From Larkinella sp. C7 (GTDB lineage: Bacteria > Bacteroidota > Bacteroidia > Cytophagales > Spirosomataceae): DNA of 64,000 nt. The notes below the pieces were generated by a model. It was not told the DNA's origin and ran no database searches. It worked only from the letters and a program-made list of their open reading frames with translations. The position numbers and the translations under genes were made by a program. Within the stretch, counting starts at the first letter, position 1. Each line of letters opens with the position of its first letter. Positions 32,304-41,928 of this stretch are shown piece by piece. The stretch lies in the NCBI RefSeq assembly GCF_006149005.1, contig NZ_VBSL01000001.1:1001443-1065442 (forward strand), in the 5' to 3' direction.

Positions 32304-34391
32304 TTACTGCACCGCAAATTCCTTGTCATCCAGCCCGGTGTTCACCACCAGCGACTGGGTTTCCATCTTCATCACCATCGGCCCGAAGTTCTGGGTCAGG
32401 GTGTGCGGGAACTTCACGCCGTTTACTTCTTTATAATTGCTCAGACCGGTGTTGATGGCCATTTCACCCTGCGGAGTCTGCTCAATGGCCGTGTGCTGCA
32501 CTTTCAGGCCGGTTTCGGTATCATAAAACTCCGAAATGGTCTTTTTACCCAGCGTCACGTCAATTTTGAAGGCATCTTTTCCATTCACTTTTTCCGTGCC
32601 GACGAGCGTCGTTTTGGCTCCCAGTGTCGGATACAGCAATTCAGCGAAAGCGGCATTCTTCAGAATTTCCATCTTGGCTTCTTCGTCCGTCACGTTTTTC
32701 GACTGACCAGCGCCTTCCATTTTCACTTTCGTGCCGTCGGAAGTCACTTTCTGCACCACCTGACCCTGCGCCGTTACGGCCAGCGAGAACTTGTTCAGCC
32801 CTTTCTGCTTGCTTTCAATGTCTATTTTCGTGCCCTGAATCTCAGTCGTCAGCTTTTGGGTGACATCCTTGATTTTCGCAATGGCGTCTTTCCCGCCGAT
32901 CGCGGTCACGTATTTTTCGATCACCTGATCCGCCGTCACACCCACCGGCGTGGTCGTCAGTTTGCCGGGAGCGGGCGCTTCCACTTTCGTGCCGTTGACA
33001 TCGTAGTAAACAATGTCGCCAAACCGTTTCAGTTTATCGGCCACTTCGGCAGCTTTACCCACCACCACAATATAAGCGTGTTCCGGATCGATCAGCTTGG
33101 CGGCTGAGGCTTCAACCTGATCTTCCGTGACCGCATCGACGTTTTTCAGGTAATTGGCGAAAAAGTCTTCCGGCAAATTGTAGCGGGCGGTATTGATCGC
33201 AAAATTGGCAATCGTCTCAGGGTCTTCCAGCGTAAAAATGAAATTGCCGGCAAACGTGTTTTTCGTACTTTTCAGTTCTTCAGCCGTCGGTTTCGAACTC
33301 CGGATTGCTTTCAGTTCCGTCATAAATTCCGCTACGGCGCTGTCTGTCACCGCATTCCGCACATTGGCGTTGGCCCGGAAGCGGCCCACCAGCCGGTCGC
33401 TCGTCAGCGACGAATACGCGCCGTAGGTATACCCGTGTTTTTCACGCAGGTTGTTATACAAACGGGCGTTGCCACCGCCACCGCCCAGAATGTCGTTGGT
33501 CAGGCTGGCCTGAATCGACTCGGGCGTATACGGTTTCAACAGAACCGGATGCGTGATGTAGACCACCGACTGCACCGAACTCGGCCGGTCGATGAGCGCA
33601 ATGGTCGTTTTGGCGGGCGGTTTTGGCGTTTCATAGCTCGGTTTCGGAACCTCGCCCGGCTGCCATTTGCCAAAGTATTTCTCCACCATCGGACGCGCTT
33701 CTTCCGGCGTAATGTCACCCACCACGGCAAGATAACCGATGTTAGGCCGGTAATAGGTTTCGTAGAATTTGCGGCAATCTTCAAGTGTAATCCGGTCAAC
33801 GGTTTCTTCCGAATCCGGCTCACCGTACGGGTGATCTTTGCCGTACACCAGCATGCTGCTCACCCGCGTGGCAATGGCCGCCGGGTTGTCTTTCTGCGAC
33901 GCCAGCCCCGATTTGGTCTGTTTTTTCAGTTTGTCCAGTTCTTCCTGCGTAAACTTCGGATTCAGCACCACATCCGACATCACTTCCAGCATTTTGGGCG
34001 TGTGCTTTTTCAGCGACATCGCGTAAACGCCAGTTGGTGAGGTGTTCAGACTGCCACCGATGAAGTCAACGGCTTCGTCGATCTGGTCTTTGGTGCGGGT
34101 TTTGGTCCCGGTTTTAATCAACTGGCTCGCAATGCTGACGTACCCCGCCTTGTCGCCTTCGCGGATGGGCAGGTAGTCGAACAGCAGACTGAAACCGACG
34201 CGCGGCAGTTTATTGTTTTGTACCACGAACACTTTCAGGCCGTTGGCGAGCGTAAACGACACGGGTTTACCCACTTTAATGACCGGTGCCGGGGCGTCGG
34301 CGGGCAGTTTTGACCGGTCAAGCGTTTGCGCCTGAACCGACAGACCGAGAGCCATCAAGCCCGCAGCCAGAATATAGTTTGCTTTCATCAT
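32304..34391 (-). CDS. M16-family peptidase-like subunit (no HxxEH) with C-terminal lipoprotein-carrier-like domain
   Basis: A 695-residue exported protein. Residues about 40-460 are an M16 insulinase/processing-peptidase fold (FTLANGLKVFVVQNNKLP, YYRPNIGYLAVVGDITPEEA), but the zinc motif HxxEH is missing where LFDYLPIREGDKAG stands. It is therefore the non-catalytic half of an M16B heterodimer. Residues about 470-695 form a separate domain (VIEKYVTAIGGKDAIAKIKD, YDTETGLKVQ) like the LolA/outer-membrane-lipoprotein sorting fold. The catalytic partner is the gene upstream. Start may be either of two adjacent ATGs. Confidence 0.85.
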   Translation of the reverse strand: MMKANYILAAGLMALGLSVQAQTLDRSKLPADAPAPVIKVGKPVSFTLANGLKVFVVQNNKLPRVGFSLLFDYLPIREGDKAGYVSIASQLIKTGTKTRTKDQIDEAVDFIGGSLNTSPTGVYAMSLKKHTPKMLEVMSDVVLNPKFTQEELDKLKKQTKSGLASQKDNPAAIATRVSSMLVYGKDHPYGEPDSEETVDRITLEDCRKFYETYYRPNIGYLAVVGDITPEEARPMVEKYFGKWQPGEVPKPSYETPKPPAKTTIALIDRPSSVQSVVYITHPVLLKPYTPESIQASLTNDILGGGGGNARLYNNLREKHGYTYGAYSSLTSDRLVGRFRANANVRNAVTDSAVAEFMTELKAIRSSKPTAEELKSTKNTFAGNFIFTLEDPETIANFAINTARYNLPEDFFANYLKNVDAVTEDQVEASAAKLIDPEHAYIVVVGKAAEVADKLKRFGDIVYYDVNGTKVEAPAPGKLTTTPVGVTADQVIEKYVTAIGGKDAIAKIKDVTQKLTTEIQGTKIDIESKQKGLNKFSLAVTAQGQVVQKVTSDGTKVKMEGAGQSKNVTDEEAKMEILKNAAFAELLYPTLGAKTTLVGTEKVNGKDAFKIDVTLGKKTISEFYDTETGLKVQHTAIEQTPQGEMAINTGLSNYKEVNGVKFPHTLTQNFGPMVMKMETQSLVVNTGLDDKEFAVQ

Positions 34392-34432
34392 TCGATATTC
34401 AAAATTCGATATTCAGTGTTCGATGTTCGTTA
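34391..34432. repeat. Six tandem degenerate heptamers between the two M16 genes
   Basis: The 46-bp spacer reads in steps of seven bases, each unit starting TTC: TTCGATA, TTCAAAA, TTCGATA, TTCAGTG, TTCGATG, TTCGTTA. The unit is not palindromic and lies directly upstream of the non-catalytic M16 gene, where it would be in the intercistronic leader. Confidence 0.55.
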
Positions 34433-34437
34433 TTTGC

Positions 34438-35871
34438 TTATTCCCCCTTGCCCTCTTTTTTCGGCTCCATCGCCTTGGGCAGATAATACAACACCACGCG
34501 GTTTTCTTTCGTGAGGTATTTGTTGGCCACCCGGCGCAGGTCTTCTTTCGTCACTTTGTTATACCGCTCCAGTTCCGTGTTGATCAGGTTGGCATCACCC
34601 AGATACATTTTGTAGTTGGCCAGGCTTTCGGCAATACCGGCTACACCCGCGTTCTGATTCACGAAATTGGTTTCAATCTGGTTTTTCACCTTCTGAAATT
34701 CGGCATCGGTAACCAGGGTTTTCTTCAATTTCTCAATCTCGGCGTTCATACCCGCTTCCAGATCTTCGGCTTTGACGCCCATGTTGGCAATGCCGATGGA
34801 GATAAACAAACCGGGATCTTCAGTGGAGAGGGGAAATACACCAGTTTGAACCGCTTTCTGCTGTTTATCAACGAGTTCCTTGTTCATCCGGGAGCTTTCA
34901 CCGGCGGCAAGCAGGGTCTGCAACACGTCCAGTGCGTAATAATCCGGATCACCCTGGGCGGGCATGTGGTAGGCCTGGAAGACACCGGGCAGCGAGACGT
35001 TGTCGTAAACGATGTCGCGCACCTCGGCTTTTTGAACCGGCTCTTTTACGGTTGGGCGATATGGCGTTTTTGTGCCTTTCGGAATTTCAGCAAAATATTT
35101 CTCAATCAGTTTTTTCGTATCCTCGGGATTGATGTCACCGGCGATGGATAGAATGGCATTGCCGGGGATGTAAAACTCCTTGTAGAAATCCCGGAATTCA
35201 TCAATTTTGGCCGCATTCAGGTCTTCCATCGAGCCGATGGGCGCCCATTTATACGGGTGAACTTTGAACGCATGGCTCAAAACCTGCGGAAAAAACGTGC
35301 CATACGGCTGGTTTTCATACCGCTGCCGCCGTTCTTCTTTCACCACTTCGCGCTGGGTTTCAACCCCTTTCTCGTCGACTTTAGCGTGCAAAAGCCGCTC
35401 CGATTCCATGTATAGACCCAGTTCGAGTTTGTTGGAAGGCAGGATTTCGTAGTAAAATGTCCGGTCGGTAGAGGTGTTGGCGTTCAACTGTCCTCCGGCC
35501 CCTTTTACGATCTTCATATATTCCCCGCGCTTGATGTTATCGGAACCTTCAAACATCAGGTGTTCGAAAAAGTGCGCAAACCCTGAACGCCCCGGTTGCT
35601 CGTTCTTCGAGCCGACGTGGTACATCATCGTCACGGCCACCAAGGGCGTTGTATTGTCCTGGTGCAGAATCACATGCAAACCGTTCGGCAAATCGTATTC
35701 AGTAAATTTGATGCGTGCCGCCGACTCGGTCGATGGGCTTTTCGGAGCGGTCGAAACCGTGGTAGCCGGTTTGGGAGCAGGCCGGTTTGGGGTCGATTTC
35801 TTAGGCGTTTGCGCCACTGCCGACCAGAGCAGGCACTGGCTTAACGCAACGTAAAGCACGGTTTTTTTCAT
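34438..35871 (-). CDS. M16-family zinc peptidase, catalytic subunit
   Basis: A 477-residue exported protein with a signal ending SAVAQ and a Pro/Thr-rich linker. The zinc motif is HFFEH (100-104), with the distal Glu in ETQREVVKEERRQR. The family pair motif YIPGNAILSIAGDINPED is present in the second half. It degrades peptides in the periplasm or at the outer membrane as a heterodimer with the inactive subunit encoded 46 bp downstream. Confidence 0.9.
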   Translation of the reverse strand: MKKTVLYVALSQCLLWSAVAQTPKKSTPNRPAPKPATTVSTAPKSPSTESAARIKFTEYDLPNGLHVILHQDNTTPLVAVTMMYHVGSKNEQPGRSGFAHFFEHLMFEGSDNIKRGEYMKIVKGAGGQLNANTSTDRTFYYEILPSNKLELGLYMESERLLHAKVDEKGVETQREVVKEERRQRYENQPYGTFFPQVLSHAFKVHPYKWAPIGSMEDLNAAKIDEFRDFYKEFYIPGNAILSIAGDINPEDTKKLIEKYFAEIPKGTKTPYRPTVKEPVQKAEVRDIVYDNVSLPGVFQAYHMPAQGDPDYYALDVLQTLLAAGESSRMNKELVDKQQKAVQTGVFPLSTEDPGLFISIGIANMGVKAEDLEAGMNAEIEKLKKTLVTDAEFQKVKNQIETNFVNQNAGVAGIAESLANYKMYLGDANLINTELERYNKVTKEDLRRVANKYLTKENRVVLYYLPKAMEPKKEGKGE

Positions 35872-35925
35872 AGAGTAAGAACACTAAAATGTAGGTTATG
35901 ACAACGCCGGCAACCCGGTCTTTCT

Positions 35926-35955
35926 CAAATATACAATGTTTTTTTCGGAGGGAAA
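35926..35955 (-). promoter_or_regulatory. Predicted promoter of the M16 operon
   Basis: Minus-strand TATATTTG (35926-35933) matches the Bacteroidota -7 box TAnnTTTG exactly. About 19 nt upstream lies GTTTC, a weak -33 box. The leader would be about 48 nt. The 239-bp gap 35872-36110 otherwise holds no feature I can support. Confidence 0.4.
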
Positions 35956-36110
35956 CAGATCGGAAATAACCGGGGTGTAAAGTTTGTCAAAAGGCTGAAA
36001 AGGAATGGTGAGCGGTTTTATTTTGTTACCTAAACGACTTACCTTACCCATTAACAGACAACGGATGGGGCGTCAGGGAAGACCTTCCGTTTCCTTTTTA
36101 AATTCGCTTT

Positions 36111-36449
36111 ATGATTATCGTTCGCGTACCGTTTTTGTGGGTCAGTGGCATGGCGCTATTTCCGTTCGTATTGGTACGGACGAAACGCCCGGATGCGGTC
36201 TTGCTCCACCACGAACGCATACACCTCCGCCAGCAACTGGAACTGGGTATCCTCCCCTTCTATGTCTGGTATTTGCTGGAATACCTGATCCGGCGCTGGC
36301 AATACAACCATCATTACGATGCGTACCGTAACATCAGCTTTGAGCGCGAAGCCTTTGACAATGAGCACAATCTGATGTACTGGAAAACACGGAAGTGGTA
36401 CGGTTTTCTGGCGTATCGTACCGACAAACCGCCGGGCGGTGCCGTTTAG
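36111..36449 (+). CDS. Small HExxH-type membrane-associated protein of unknown function
   Basis: A 112-residue protein with a hydrophobic N-terminal segment and HHERIHLRQQLELGILPF, containing H-E-x-x-H, then NISFEREAFDNEHN. The order (HExxH, a membrane segment, then a Glu-rich helix) looks like a miniature zinc peptidase, and similar small proteins are common and uncharacterised in Bacteroidota. Activity is not established. Its stop overlaps the convergent antiporter gene by 4 bp. Confidence 0.7.
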   Translation: MIIVRVPFLWVSGMALFPFVLVRTKRPDAVLLHHERIHLRQQLELGILPFYVWYLLEYLIRRWQYNHHYDAYRNISFEREAFDNEHNLMYWKTRKWYGFLAYRTDKPPGGAV

Positions 36450-37627
36450 TCCACAGGGGTGTCATCCCGGTAACTGATGACGCCCACCATCATCACCAAC
36501 GCCGTCAGCAACACCACGGCCATCAGAATACCATCGCGGAAACCCACCAGTTTGAGATTATCCGGAATGCTGAGGTACAGCAGCACCGTAATCAGCCCGC
36601 GGGGGGCAATAAAAACCACGGGATTGATGCTGCCCGGCAACGATAACCGCAACACACCCGACCGAACGGAGTAGAGAATCAAGAGGAGTAAAAAGCTAAC
36701 GATCAGGGCATCAGGTTCGATCAGGGTGTAGAAATCGGAGGCATAGCCAAACAGCAGAAAGAAAAATGTCCGAACAATAAAAGCTCCCTCGGCCGTCAGG
36801 TTTTTAAACTGATCCAGCTCTTTTTCAAACAGCTCATTTTTAAAGATTCGGTCGAGCCGTCCCCGGATGAACAGTTCGGTGTTGTTGAGGAATAACCCGA
36901 AAACCAGAATCAGCAAAAGCGGGGAAAGCTGGTAAATCCGGCTAACGGCATAGACAAGAAAAAGAACCGAAATGATCGGCAGGAATTTGATCCGATGGCT
37001 GATTTTACTGATCAGATACAGCAGGAAAAAGCAACAGATCAGGGAGATGATCACCATGATGATGGTGTCTTTGGCAAACGATACTATCGACAGAATGCCG
37101 CCGGAAGCGTTGTATACCAGAAAATTAAAAATCATAACGCCCAGAATATCGGACAGCGACGATTCGTAAACGACAAACTCGCGGCTCGTTGGGTTCAGGT
37201 TGTTGCTGCCCGGAACGGCCACCGCACTACTGATGACGGCAAACGGCGTGGCGGCCACTAGACACTTGAAAAACGACGCTTCCATCAGCACGTAAAACAA
37301 CGAGGCCATGAGCAGTGACGTGACCAGGATGGACGACAGCGACGCCCAGAAAGCCCGGCGGATCATTCCCAGTTTCTCTCCCGTCAACTCCAGTTCCAGC
37401 GCGCCTTCCAATACGATCAAAATCAGCCCCAGCGTCCCCAAAGTCGGCAAAATGGTGTCGACATACGGCAGTTGAAACGCAAAATAATTCGTCACCTGCC
37501 GCATCAACATGCCCGACGCCAGCAGCAAAATCACCGACGGCGTTTTGTAACGGCTGCTGAGCAGGTCGAACACGTACGAAAGGAGAACCGATAAACTGAA
37601 AATGATAATCAGGTACGAAGTATCCAT
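36446..37627 (-). CDS. Cation:proton antiporter (CPA family)
   Basis: A 393-residue protein with about 12 membrane segments. It has TPSVILLLASGMLM, the charged segment LILIVLEGALELEL and FAVISSAVAVPGSNNLNP, typical of NhaP/Kef-like exchangers. It lacks a C-terminal RCK nucleotide-binding domain, so it is a short Na+/H+ or K+/H+ exchanger. It acts in the inner membrane in pH and ion balance. Confidence 0.85.
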   Translation of the reverse strand: MDTSYLIIIFSLSVLLSYVFDLLSSRYKTPSVILLLASGMLMRQVTNYFAFQLPYVDTILPTLGTLGLILIVLEGALELELTGEKLGMIRRAFWASLSSILVTSLLMASLFYVLMEASFFKCLVAATPFAVISSAVAVPGSNNLNPTSREFVVYESSLSDILGVMIFNFLVYNASGGILSIVSFAKDTIIMVIISLICCFFLLYLISKISHRIKFLPIISVLFLVYAVSRIYQLSPLLLILVFGLFLNNTELFIRGRLDRIFKNELFEKELDQFKNLTAEGAFIVRTFFFLLFGYASDFYTLIEPDALIVSFLLLLILYSVRSGVLRLSLPGSINPVVFIAPRGLITVLLYLSIPDNLKLVGFRDGILMAVVLLTALVMMVGVISYRDDTPVD

Positions 37628-37706
37628 GCCGTCGAGTTTCAGTGCAAAGCTTGCAATATACGGTTTTCAGCCTTTCACCGGATAGCCTGCGGAATTACCA
37701 GACAAC

Positions 37707-39185
37707 TTATAGCAAATCCGTCGCAATTTTAGCCGACAGCAAACAGAGCGGAATGCCGCCCCCCGGATGCACACTGCCGCCAACAAAATACAGATTCCGG
37801 AACTGGTGCGAGAAGTTGGCGTGGCGCAGGAAAGCCGCAAACCGGTTGTTGGAACTGTTTCCGTATAACGCACCCTGCGAACTTGAGGTGCGGTTTTCGA
37901 TCTGAATGGGATCTAAAAGGGCTTCGCAGGCAATCAGGGGCGCAACATCGACGCCGAGGTTCTGACTCAGCTTCCGAATGACGTTCTGGCGGGTTTTGGC
38001 AATCAGAGCGTCCCAATCCTGCCCTGTATTGTTCGGCGCATTGATCAGAATAAACCAGTTTTCGAAACCCGGTGGCGCATCGTCCGGTTTGTGTTTGGAG
38101 GTGATGTTGAGGTAAACCGTGGGATCATCCGACAGCGTTTTCTGATTGAAAATGTGGTCGAATTCGGCGCGGTAATCAGAACTGAAAAAGATGTTGTGCA
38201 GGCCCAGTTCCGGAAACTCCCGCTTGATTCCCCAGTAAAAAATCAATCCGGAACTGGACTTCGGCTGACGTAAAATCCGCTCCGGCTGCCGGGCGTTCGG
38301 CAACAGTCGCCGGAACGTGCTAACGACATCCATGTTGGAAATCACAACGTCGTAAGGTTTCGGTTCGCTCCGTGCATTGTCTCCATTCCCGGTTCTGACG
38401 CCCGTTATGCGCGCGCCGTCCGTCACCAATTCCGTCACCCGCGTGTTGAAATGAAACCCTACGCCCAGTTCTTCCGCCAGCCGGACCAGGCTGTTGGTGA
38501 TGCCGATCATGCCTTCTTTCGGAAAAAATGCCCCGATGTTGTATTCCAGGTGCGGAATGATGTTCATCGTGGCAGGCGTCTGGTACGGATCGGAGCCGTT
38601 GTAGGTCGCGTAGCGGTTGAAAAGCTGCACCAGTTTCGGATTCTGAAACCGCTGTTCGTTGGCCCGGTTCATGGTTTTGAACACCTCCAGCTTCGGCAAA
38701 TTCAAATAGCCATACAGCGCGTCGCGGTTAAACCAGGTCGATAGCTTATGGAGCGAGCGGTGCAAAAACAGTTTTTCGGTGATGTGGTACTTGGCGGCAC
38801 TGTCGGCCAGATGCGCCAGCAGGTGATCGGCGGGTTCGCCCAGTTGGGTCGCCACTTCGCGGGCAAAACCGTCGCGATCAGCCCAGGCGGTCAGGTGCGT
38901 GTGGTCATCCCAGAAATACCGGCAGGTCTCATCCAGCCGACTGTACTTAAAATAATCGTCAGGGTTTCTGCCCGCCAGCCGGAACAGTTCTTCGACCAAC
39001 TGCGGCATGGTGAAGAGCGACGGTCCGGCATCGAACCGAAAACCGTCGAGCGAAAAACCGGACAATTTCCCGCCGGGATACGCATTGGCTTCGAACACAT
39101 CGACGCGGTAGCCTTTGACCGCCAGCCGAATAGCAGCGGCAATACCGGCAATGCCGGCTCCAACGATGGCAGCGGTTTTAGACAA
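37707..39185 (-). CDS. crtD: Carotenoid desaturase of the CrtI/CrtD family
   Basis: A 492-residue flavoprotein. It begins with AAIVGAGIAGIAAAIRLA, the FAD-binding motif, and has PGGKLSGFSLDGFRFDAGPSLFTMP. It ends with YFVGGSVHPGGGIPLCLLSAK, the C-terminal form I associate with 1-hydroxycarotenoid 3,4-desaturase (CrtD) rather than phytoene desaturase. CrtD is needed for monocyclic carotenoids such as saproxanthin or flexixanthin in Cytophagales. No other carotenoid gene is in the window, so the CrtD-versus-CrtI call is moderate. Confidence 0.82.
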   Translation of the reverse strand: MSKTAAIVGAGIAGIAAAIRLAVKGYRVDVFEANAYPGGKLSGFSLDGFRFDAGPSLFTMPQLVEELFRLAGRNPDDYFKYSRLDETCRYFWDDHTHLTAWADRDGFAREVATQLGEPADHLLAHLADSAAKYHITEKLFLHRSLHKLSTWFNRDALYGYLNLPKLEVFKTMNRANEQRFQNPKLVQLFNRYATYNGSDPYQTPATMNIIPHLEYNIGAFFPKEGMIGITNSLVRLAEELGVGFHFNTRVTELVTDGARITGVRTGNGDNARSEPKPYDVVISNMDVVSTFRRLLPNARQPERILRQPKSSSGLIFYWGIKREFPELGLHNIFFSSDYRAEFDHIFNQKTLSDDPTVYLNITSKHKPDDAPPGFENWFILINAPNNTGQDWDALIAKTRQNVIRKLSQNLGVDVAPLIACEALLDPIQIENRTSSSQGALYGNSSNNRFAAFLRHANFSHQFRNLYFVGGSVHPGGGIPLCLLSAKIATDLL

Positions 39186-39238
39186 GACGATGGGGTTTTA
39201 AGCGTTTCGAACCGGGGAGTCTCCCCTGCTTCAGCGTC

Positions 39239-40117
39239 CTATAACCGTTTGTAGTAGTTTAAGGTTACCGACGCCTGGCTTCCTTTTTCGGGCAGGGTGT
39301 AGTAGCCATTGCTGTTTTTGTCGAAACAGATGGTTTCGCTCTGTATGCCGAGCGGATCGGTCGCCAGGGTTTTAAAGCTGTTTTTTTGCATCGCATCCGC
39401 CAGCGACTGGCCACTTTTCCGACGCCAGTGATACGCGCCCAGGTAGGAGATCAACGCAATTTCGTTGCCGTCCGCCGAAACGCTGCCGCCCGTAATCAGC
39501 GTCAGGGGCAGTTCGCCGTAGTAGTCCGCCTTCATCTCAACGCTCGTGCTTTGGGGATACGGCAGGCGGTAGATGCGTACTTTTTCTTCGGCTTTGCTCA
39601 CAATCCAAAGATCGCGGGTTTGGGGGTCGAGCAGGATGGCTTCGGCATCGCGGGCACCGTCGGCATACCGAAAACTAATGCGTTCGACGCCGTTGACGGA
39701 TTCGTTGGTGCTTTTCGGTTCCGGAAACCGGTAGATGTAATTGAGGTCGTTTTGCTTGAGATTATCGCCGATGTCGGCCACATAAAGGTACGAAACGCCA
39801 TCCTGCGGCCCCGGCCCAATGGCCAGGTCTTCCCAGTCCCGGTTGGAGGCTCCCGGTATCGGGAACCGCTTTTCCAGCTTGCCATCGGTGGTCAACAAAT
39901 TGATTTCGGCGGGATTACCGCTGTCTTCCTGCACCCACAACCGACCATCCATCGAACGGCTGGCAACCATCCCGGATGCTTCATCGACCTGCCCCGGCTG
40001 AACGGCAAATTTCTCCGGACTGGTCGAAAACCGGTCGGAACTGGACGAGTTGGGCGAAATAATCCCGCAGGAGCAAAGGGTCAAAAGCAGGCTGACGGCC
40101 AGATAACGAAGATACAT
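39239..40117 (-). CDS. Lipoprotein with a predicted beta-propeller
   Basis: A 292-residue lipoprotein (TLCSC). The sequence has repeating strands with SGMVASRSMDGRLWVQEDSGN, DWEDLAIGPGPQ and LYVADIGDN, a layout seen in YncE/PE-PGRS-like propeller proteins of Bacteroidota. No catalytic motif is evident. It lies 53 bp upstream of the carotenoid desaturase, probably only by proximity. Confidence 0.65.
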   Translation of the reverse strand: MYLRYLAVSLLLTLCSCGIISPNSSSSDRFSTSPEKFAVQPGQVDEASGMVASRSMDGRLWVQEDSGNPAEINLLTTDGKLEKRFPIPGASNRDWEDLAIGPGPQDGVSYLYVADIGDNLKQNDLNYIYRFPEPKSTNESVNGVERISFRYADGARDAEAILLDPQTRDLWIVSKAEEKVRIYRLPYPQSTSVEMKADYYGELPLTLITGGSVSADGNEIALISYLGAYHWRRKSGQSLADAMQKNSFKTLATDPLGIQSETICFDKNSNGYYTLPEKGSQASVTLNYYKRL

Positions 40118-40228
40118 GCGTTTTTTACAAGGTTGTATGCCACAAATAACGCGAAATCGGATGCATATAGTTGTAGAACCGTGAGAATTTTGAGTAAGCG
40201 TATCGGCGGACTCAAGTCTTTCGGTAGG

Positions 40229-40891
40229 CTAGTGAGTGGTTTTGTAGCTAAAATTTTCGCGGTAGAGTTGAATGAAACTCATCGAATAAATGATAGCAAT
40301 GAAGCTGAGAATGGCAGCAATACCCGCATGTATTTGTAAAGGGCCTTGCGCTCCAAAAATCACACCCGTGGAACGCATGTTCAGAAAGAAGCCAGCACTG
40401 TTTAATAAAATCCCCGCCCGATAACCTAAAGAGTCCCAAATAATCTTTTTAGAAGTACCGGCCATTTTTTTATTTTCATAATAGCAATACTGAATAACAG
40501 CCATTTGGATAAACGCTGAGAGCAGGAGTATCAGGATAAGTACATCATCGGCTAAAATAGGTATAACGATATATACCAGAACCCCAATCAACAAGGTCGT
40601 CAAAACCGTCGGCCAGCGGAAATAACTCTTCAGAATTTCCAGATGTCGACTTGAAATCTGTTTGCGGATATTCTTTTCATAATCCCGCTGAATGGCATTC
40701 AAACCGGGTCCGGCCCCCAACTCCGCCCAGGCATTCGCGCTGGCATACTCGAAGACTTGTCCAGCCTCCATCTTCTGCTCCGTCAGCGTCGCATAGTGAT
40801 CCAGAAGTTCATTTTCAACTTCTTCGTACTCGACGTGCGCCAGCGCGCGGAGGTCCTGGCGAAGAAGGGTGAGGTGGTGTGAAGTAAGCAT
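40229..40891 (-). CDS. HAAS-type membrane protein under PadR control (copy 2)
   Basis: A 220-residue protein. The N-terminal helical soluble part (DLRALAHVEYEEVENELLDHYATLTEQ) is followed by about five membrane segments. The soluble helix bundle followed by membrane helices resembles PadR-linked HAAS/DUF1700-like membrane proteins. It is a paralog of the gene 4 bp upstream. The ligand or partner is unknown. Confidence 0.65.
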   Translation of the reverse strand: MLTSHHLTLLRQDLRALAHVEYEEVENELLDHYATLTEQKMEAGQVFEYASANAWAELGAGPGLNAIQRDYEKNIRKQISSRHLEILKSYFRWPTVLTTLLIGVLVYIVIPILADDVLILILLLSAFIQMAVIQYCYYENKKMAGTSKKIIWDSLGYRAGILLNSAGFFLNMRSTGVIFGAQGPLQIHAGIAAILSFIAIIYSMSFIQLYRENFSYKTTH

Positions 40892-40895
40892 AGAA

Positions 40896-41561
40896 CTAAG
40901 ATTTTACGCTTTTCAATCGTTTGGTTTTGTACCACATCAGGAGTTCGAAGGTGCTGACTTCGTATAAAAAGAACACGATACAGATAAACGTAGTCACGGC
41001 CGGATGTAAGTTCAACAAGATTTTATCCGGCAGAAATAATCGCAGGTAAAAAAAGCTTAAAAACAAAGCATTAAATCCCTGCAAGATGAGATTAACCTGA
41101 GCATTCCGACCAAATCCGGATTTGTGCCAGTACATCAATCGCCTGAAAGCAAAGAAATAAGTGACCAAGGCGACAGTGGCGAGGGCAAATCCCACATAAT
41201 CCGATTTCAGTGAAAGTGGAAACATCACATTTAAACCATACAGAACCAGACTGGAAAGAACCGTAATACCCAATCGTGGCATTTTAAAATAGCTGCTCAG
41301 AATGGATCGAAGCAGCCGAATGTGAACTTTGGCCTGAGTAGTATGGTACTCTTCCTCCATCTTCAACAACCCCTTCCGCCCTCCAAATCCTTTGTGAATG
41401 TCGATCAGGGCGAGTTCAAACGGAATACCGTTGGCCACTTGCTCAGCAATGCCGTTGGCGTAGTGATCGGTCAGTTCGGCAATCAGGTCTTCGTTGAGGA
41501 GCCAGTTTTCTTTCCGCAGGTGGCGATCGATCGCGGTGAGTTGGTCGGGTGTCAGTGCCAT
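40896..41561 (-). CDS. HAAS-type membrane protein under PadR control (copy 1)
   Basis: A 221-residue protein with the same plan as its neighbour: a soluble N-terminus (DRHLRKENWLLNEDLIAELTDHYANGI) and five or so membrane helices. It begins one base after the PadR gene's stop region, so it is translated with the regulator. Such pairs usually report envelope or signalling state to PadR regulators, but no function is proved. Confidence 0.65.
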   Translation of the reverse strand: MALTPDQLTAIDRHLRKENWLLNEDLIAELTDHYANGIAEQVANGIPFELALIDIHKGFGGRKGLLKMEEEYHTTQAKVHIRLLRSILSSYFKMPRLGITVLSSLVLYGLNVMFPLSLKSDYVGFALATVALVTYFFAFRRLMYWHKSGFGRNAQVNLILQGFNALFLSFFYLRLFLPDKILLNLHPAVTTFICIVFFLYEVSTFELLMWYKTKRLKSVKS

Positions 41562-41562
41562 A

Positions 41563-41901
41563 TCAAATAGCCGGTTTTAACGTCAAAAGCCGTTGCAGGT
41601 TCTCCAGCATGATGCCCAGTTCCGAAATCCGGCTGACGGCTTCGGTGTGGCCGTCTTTCGTTAGCGAATAGTATTTCCGCGCGCGCCCTTCCACCACCTG
41701 CGTTTCGGTTGTCAGCAGACCCTCGGCTTCGAGTTTGTGCAAAGCTGGATACAGTGCGCCCTCCGTAATCGCCATCTGGCCCGCTGTCAACGCTTTCACT
41801 TTCTGCGTGATTTCATAGCCGTACATGCGCTCCTGTTCTTCGAGTAGTTTCAGGATTATGACGGACAAACTGCCTTTAAGTAACTGCTGATTGCTGTTCA
41901 T
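41563..41901 (-). CDS. PadR-family transcriptional regulator
   Basis: I chose ATG 41901 because the family core begins within ten residues (QLLKGSLSVIILKLLEEQERMYGYEI); the extra 31 codons upstream would pass through the operator. The 112-residue protein has the winged-helix motif TEGALYPALHKLEAEGLL and GRARKYYSLT. It heads a three-gene operon with two membrane proteins and is probably autoregulated through the dyad at 41929-41949. Confidence 0.9.
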   Translation of the reverse strand: MNSNQQLLKGSLSVIILKLLEEQERMYGYEITQKVKALTAGQMAITEGALYPALHKLEAEGLLTTETQVVEGRARKYYSLTKDGHTEAVSRISELGIMLENLQRLLTLKPAI

Positions 41902-41928
41902 AGCAGCAAGTATACAAAAAATTTCAAC

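Noticed and set aside
36005-36331. A + strand open frame overlapping the small HExxH protein
   Set aside because: Composition is that of an out-of-frame reading; the frame at 36111 carries a coherent membrane segment and HExxH motif.
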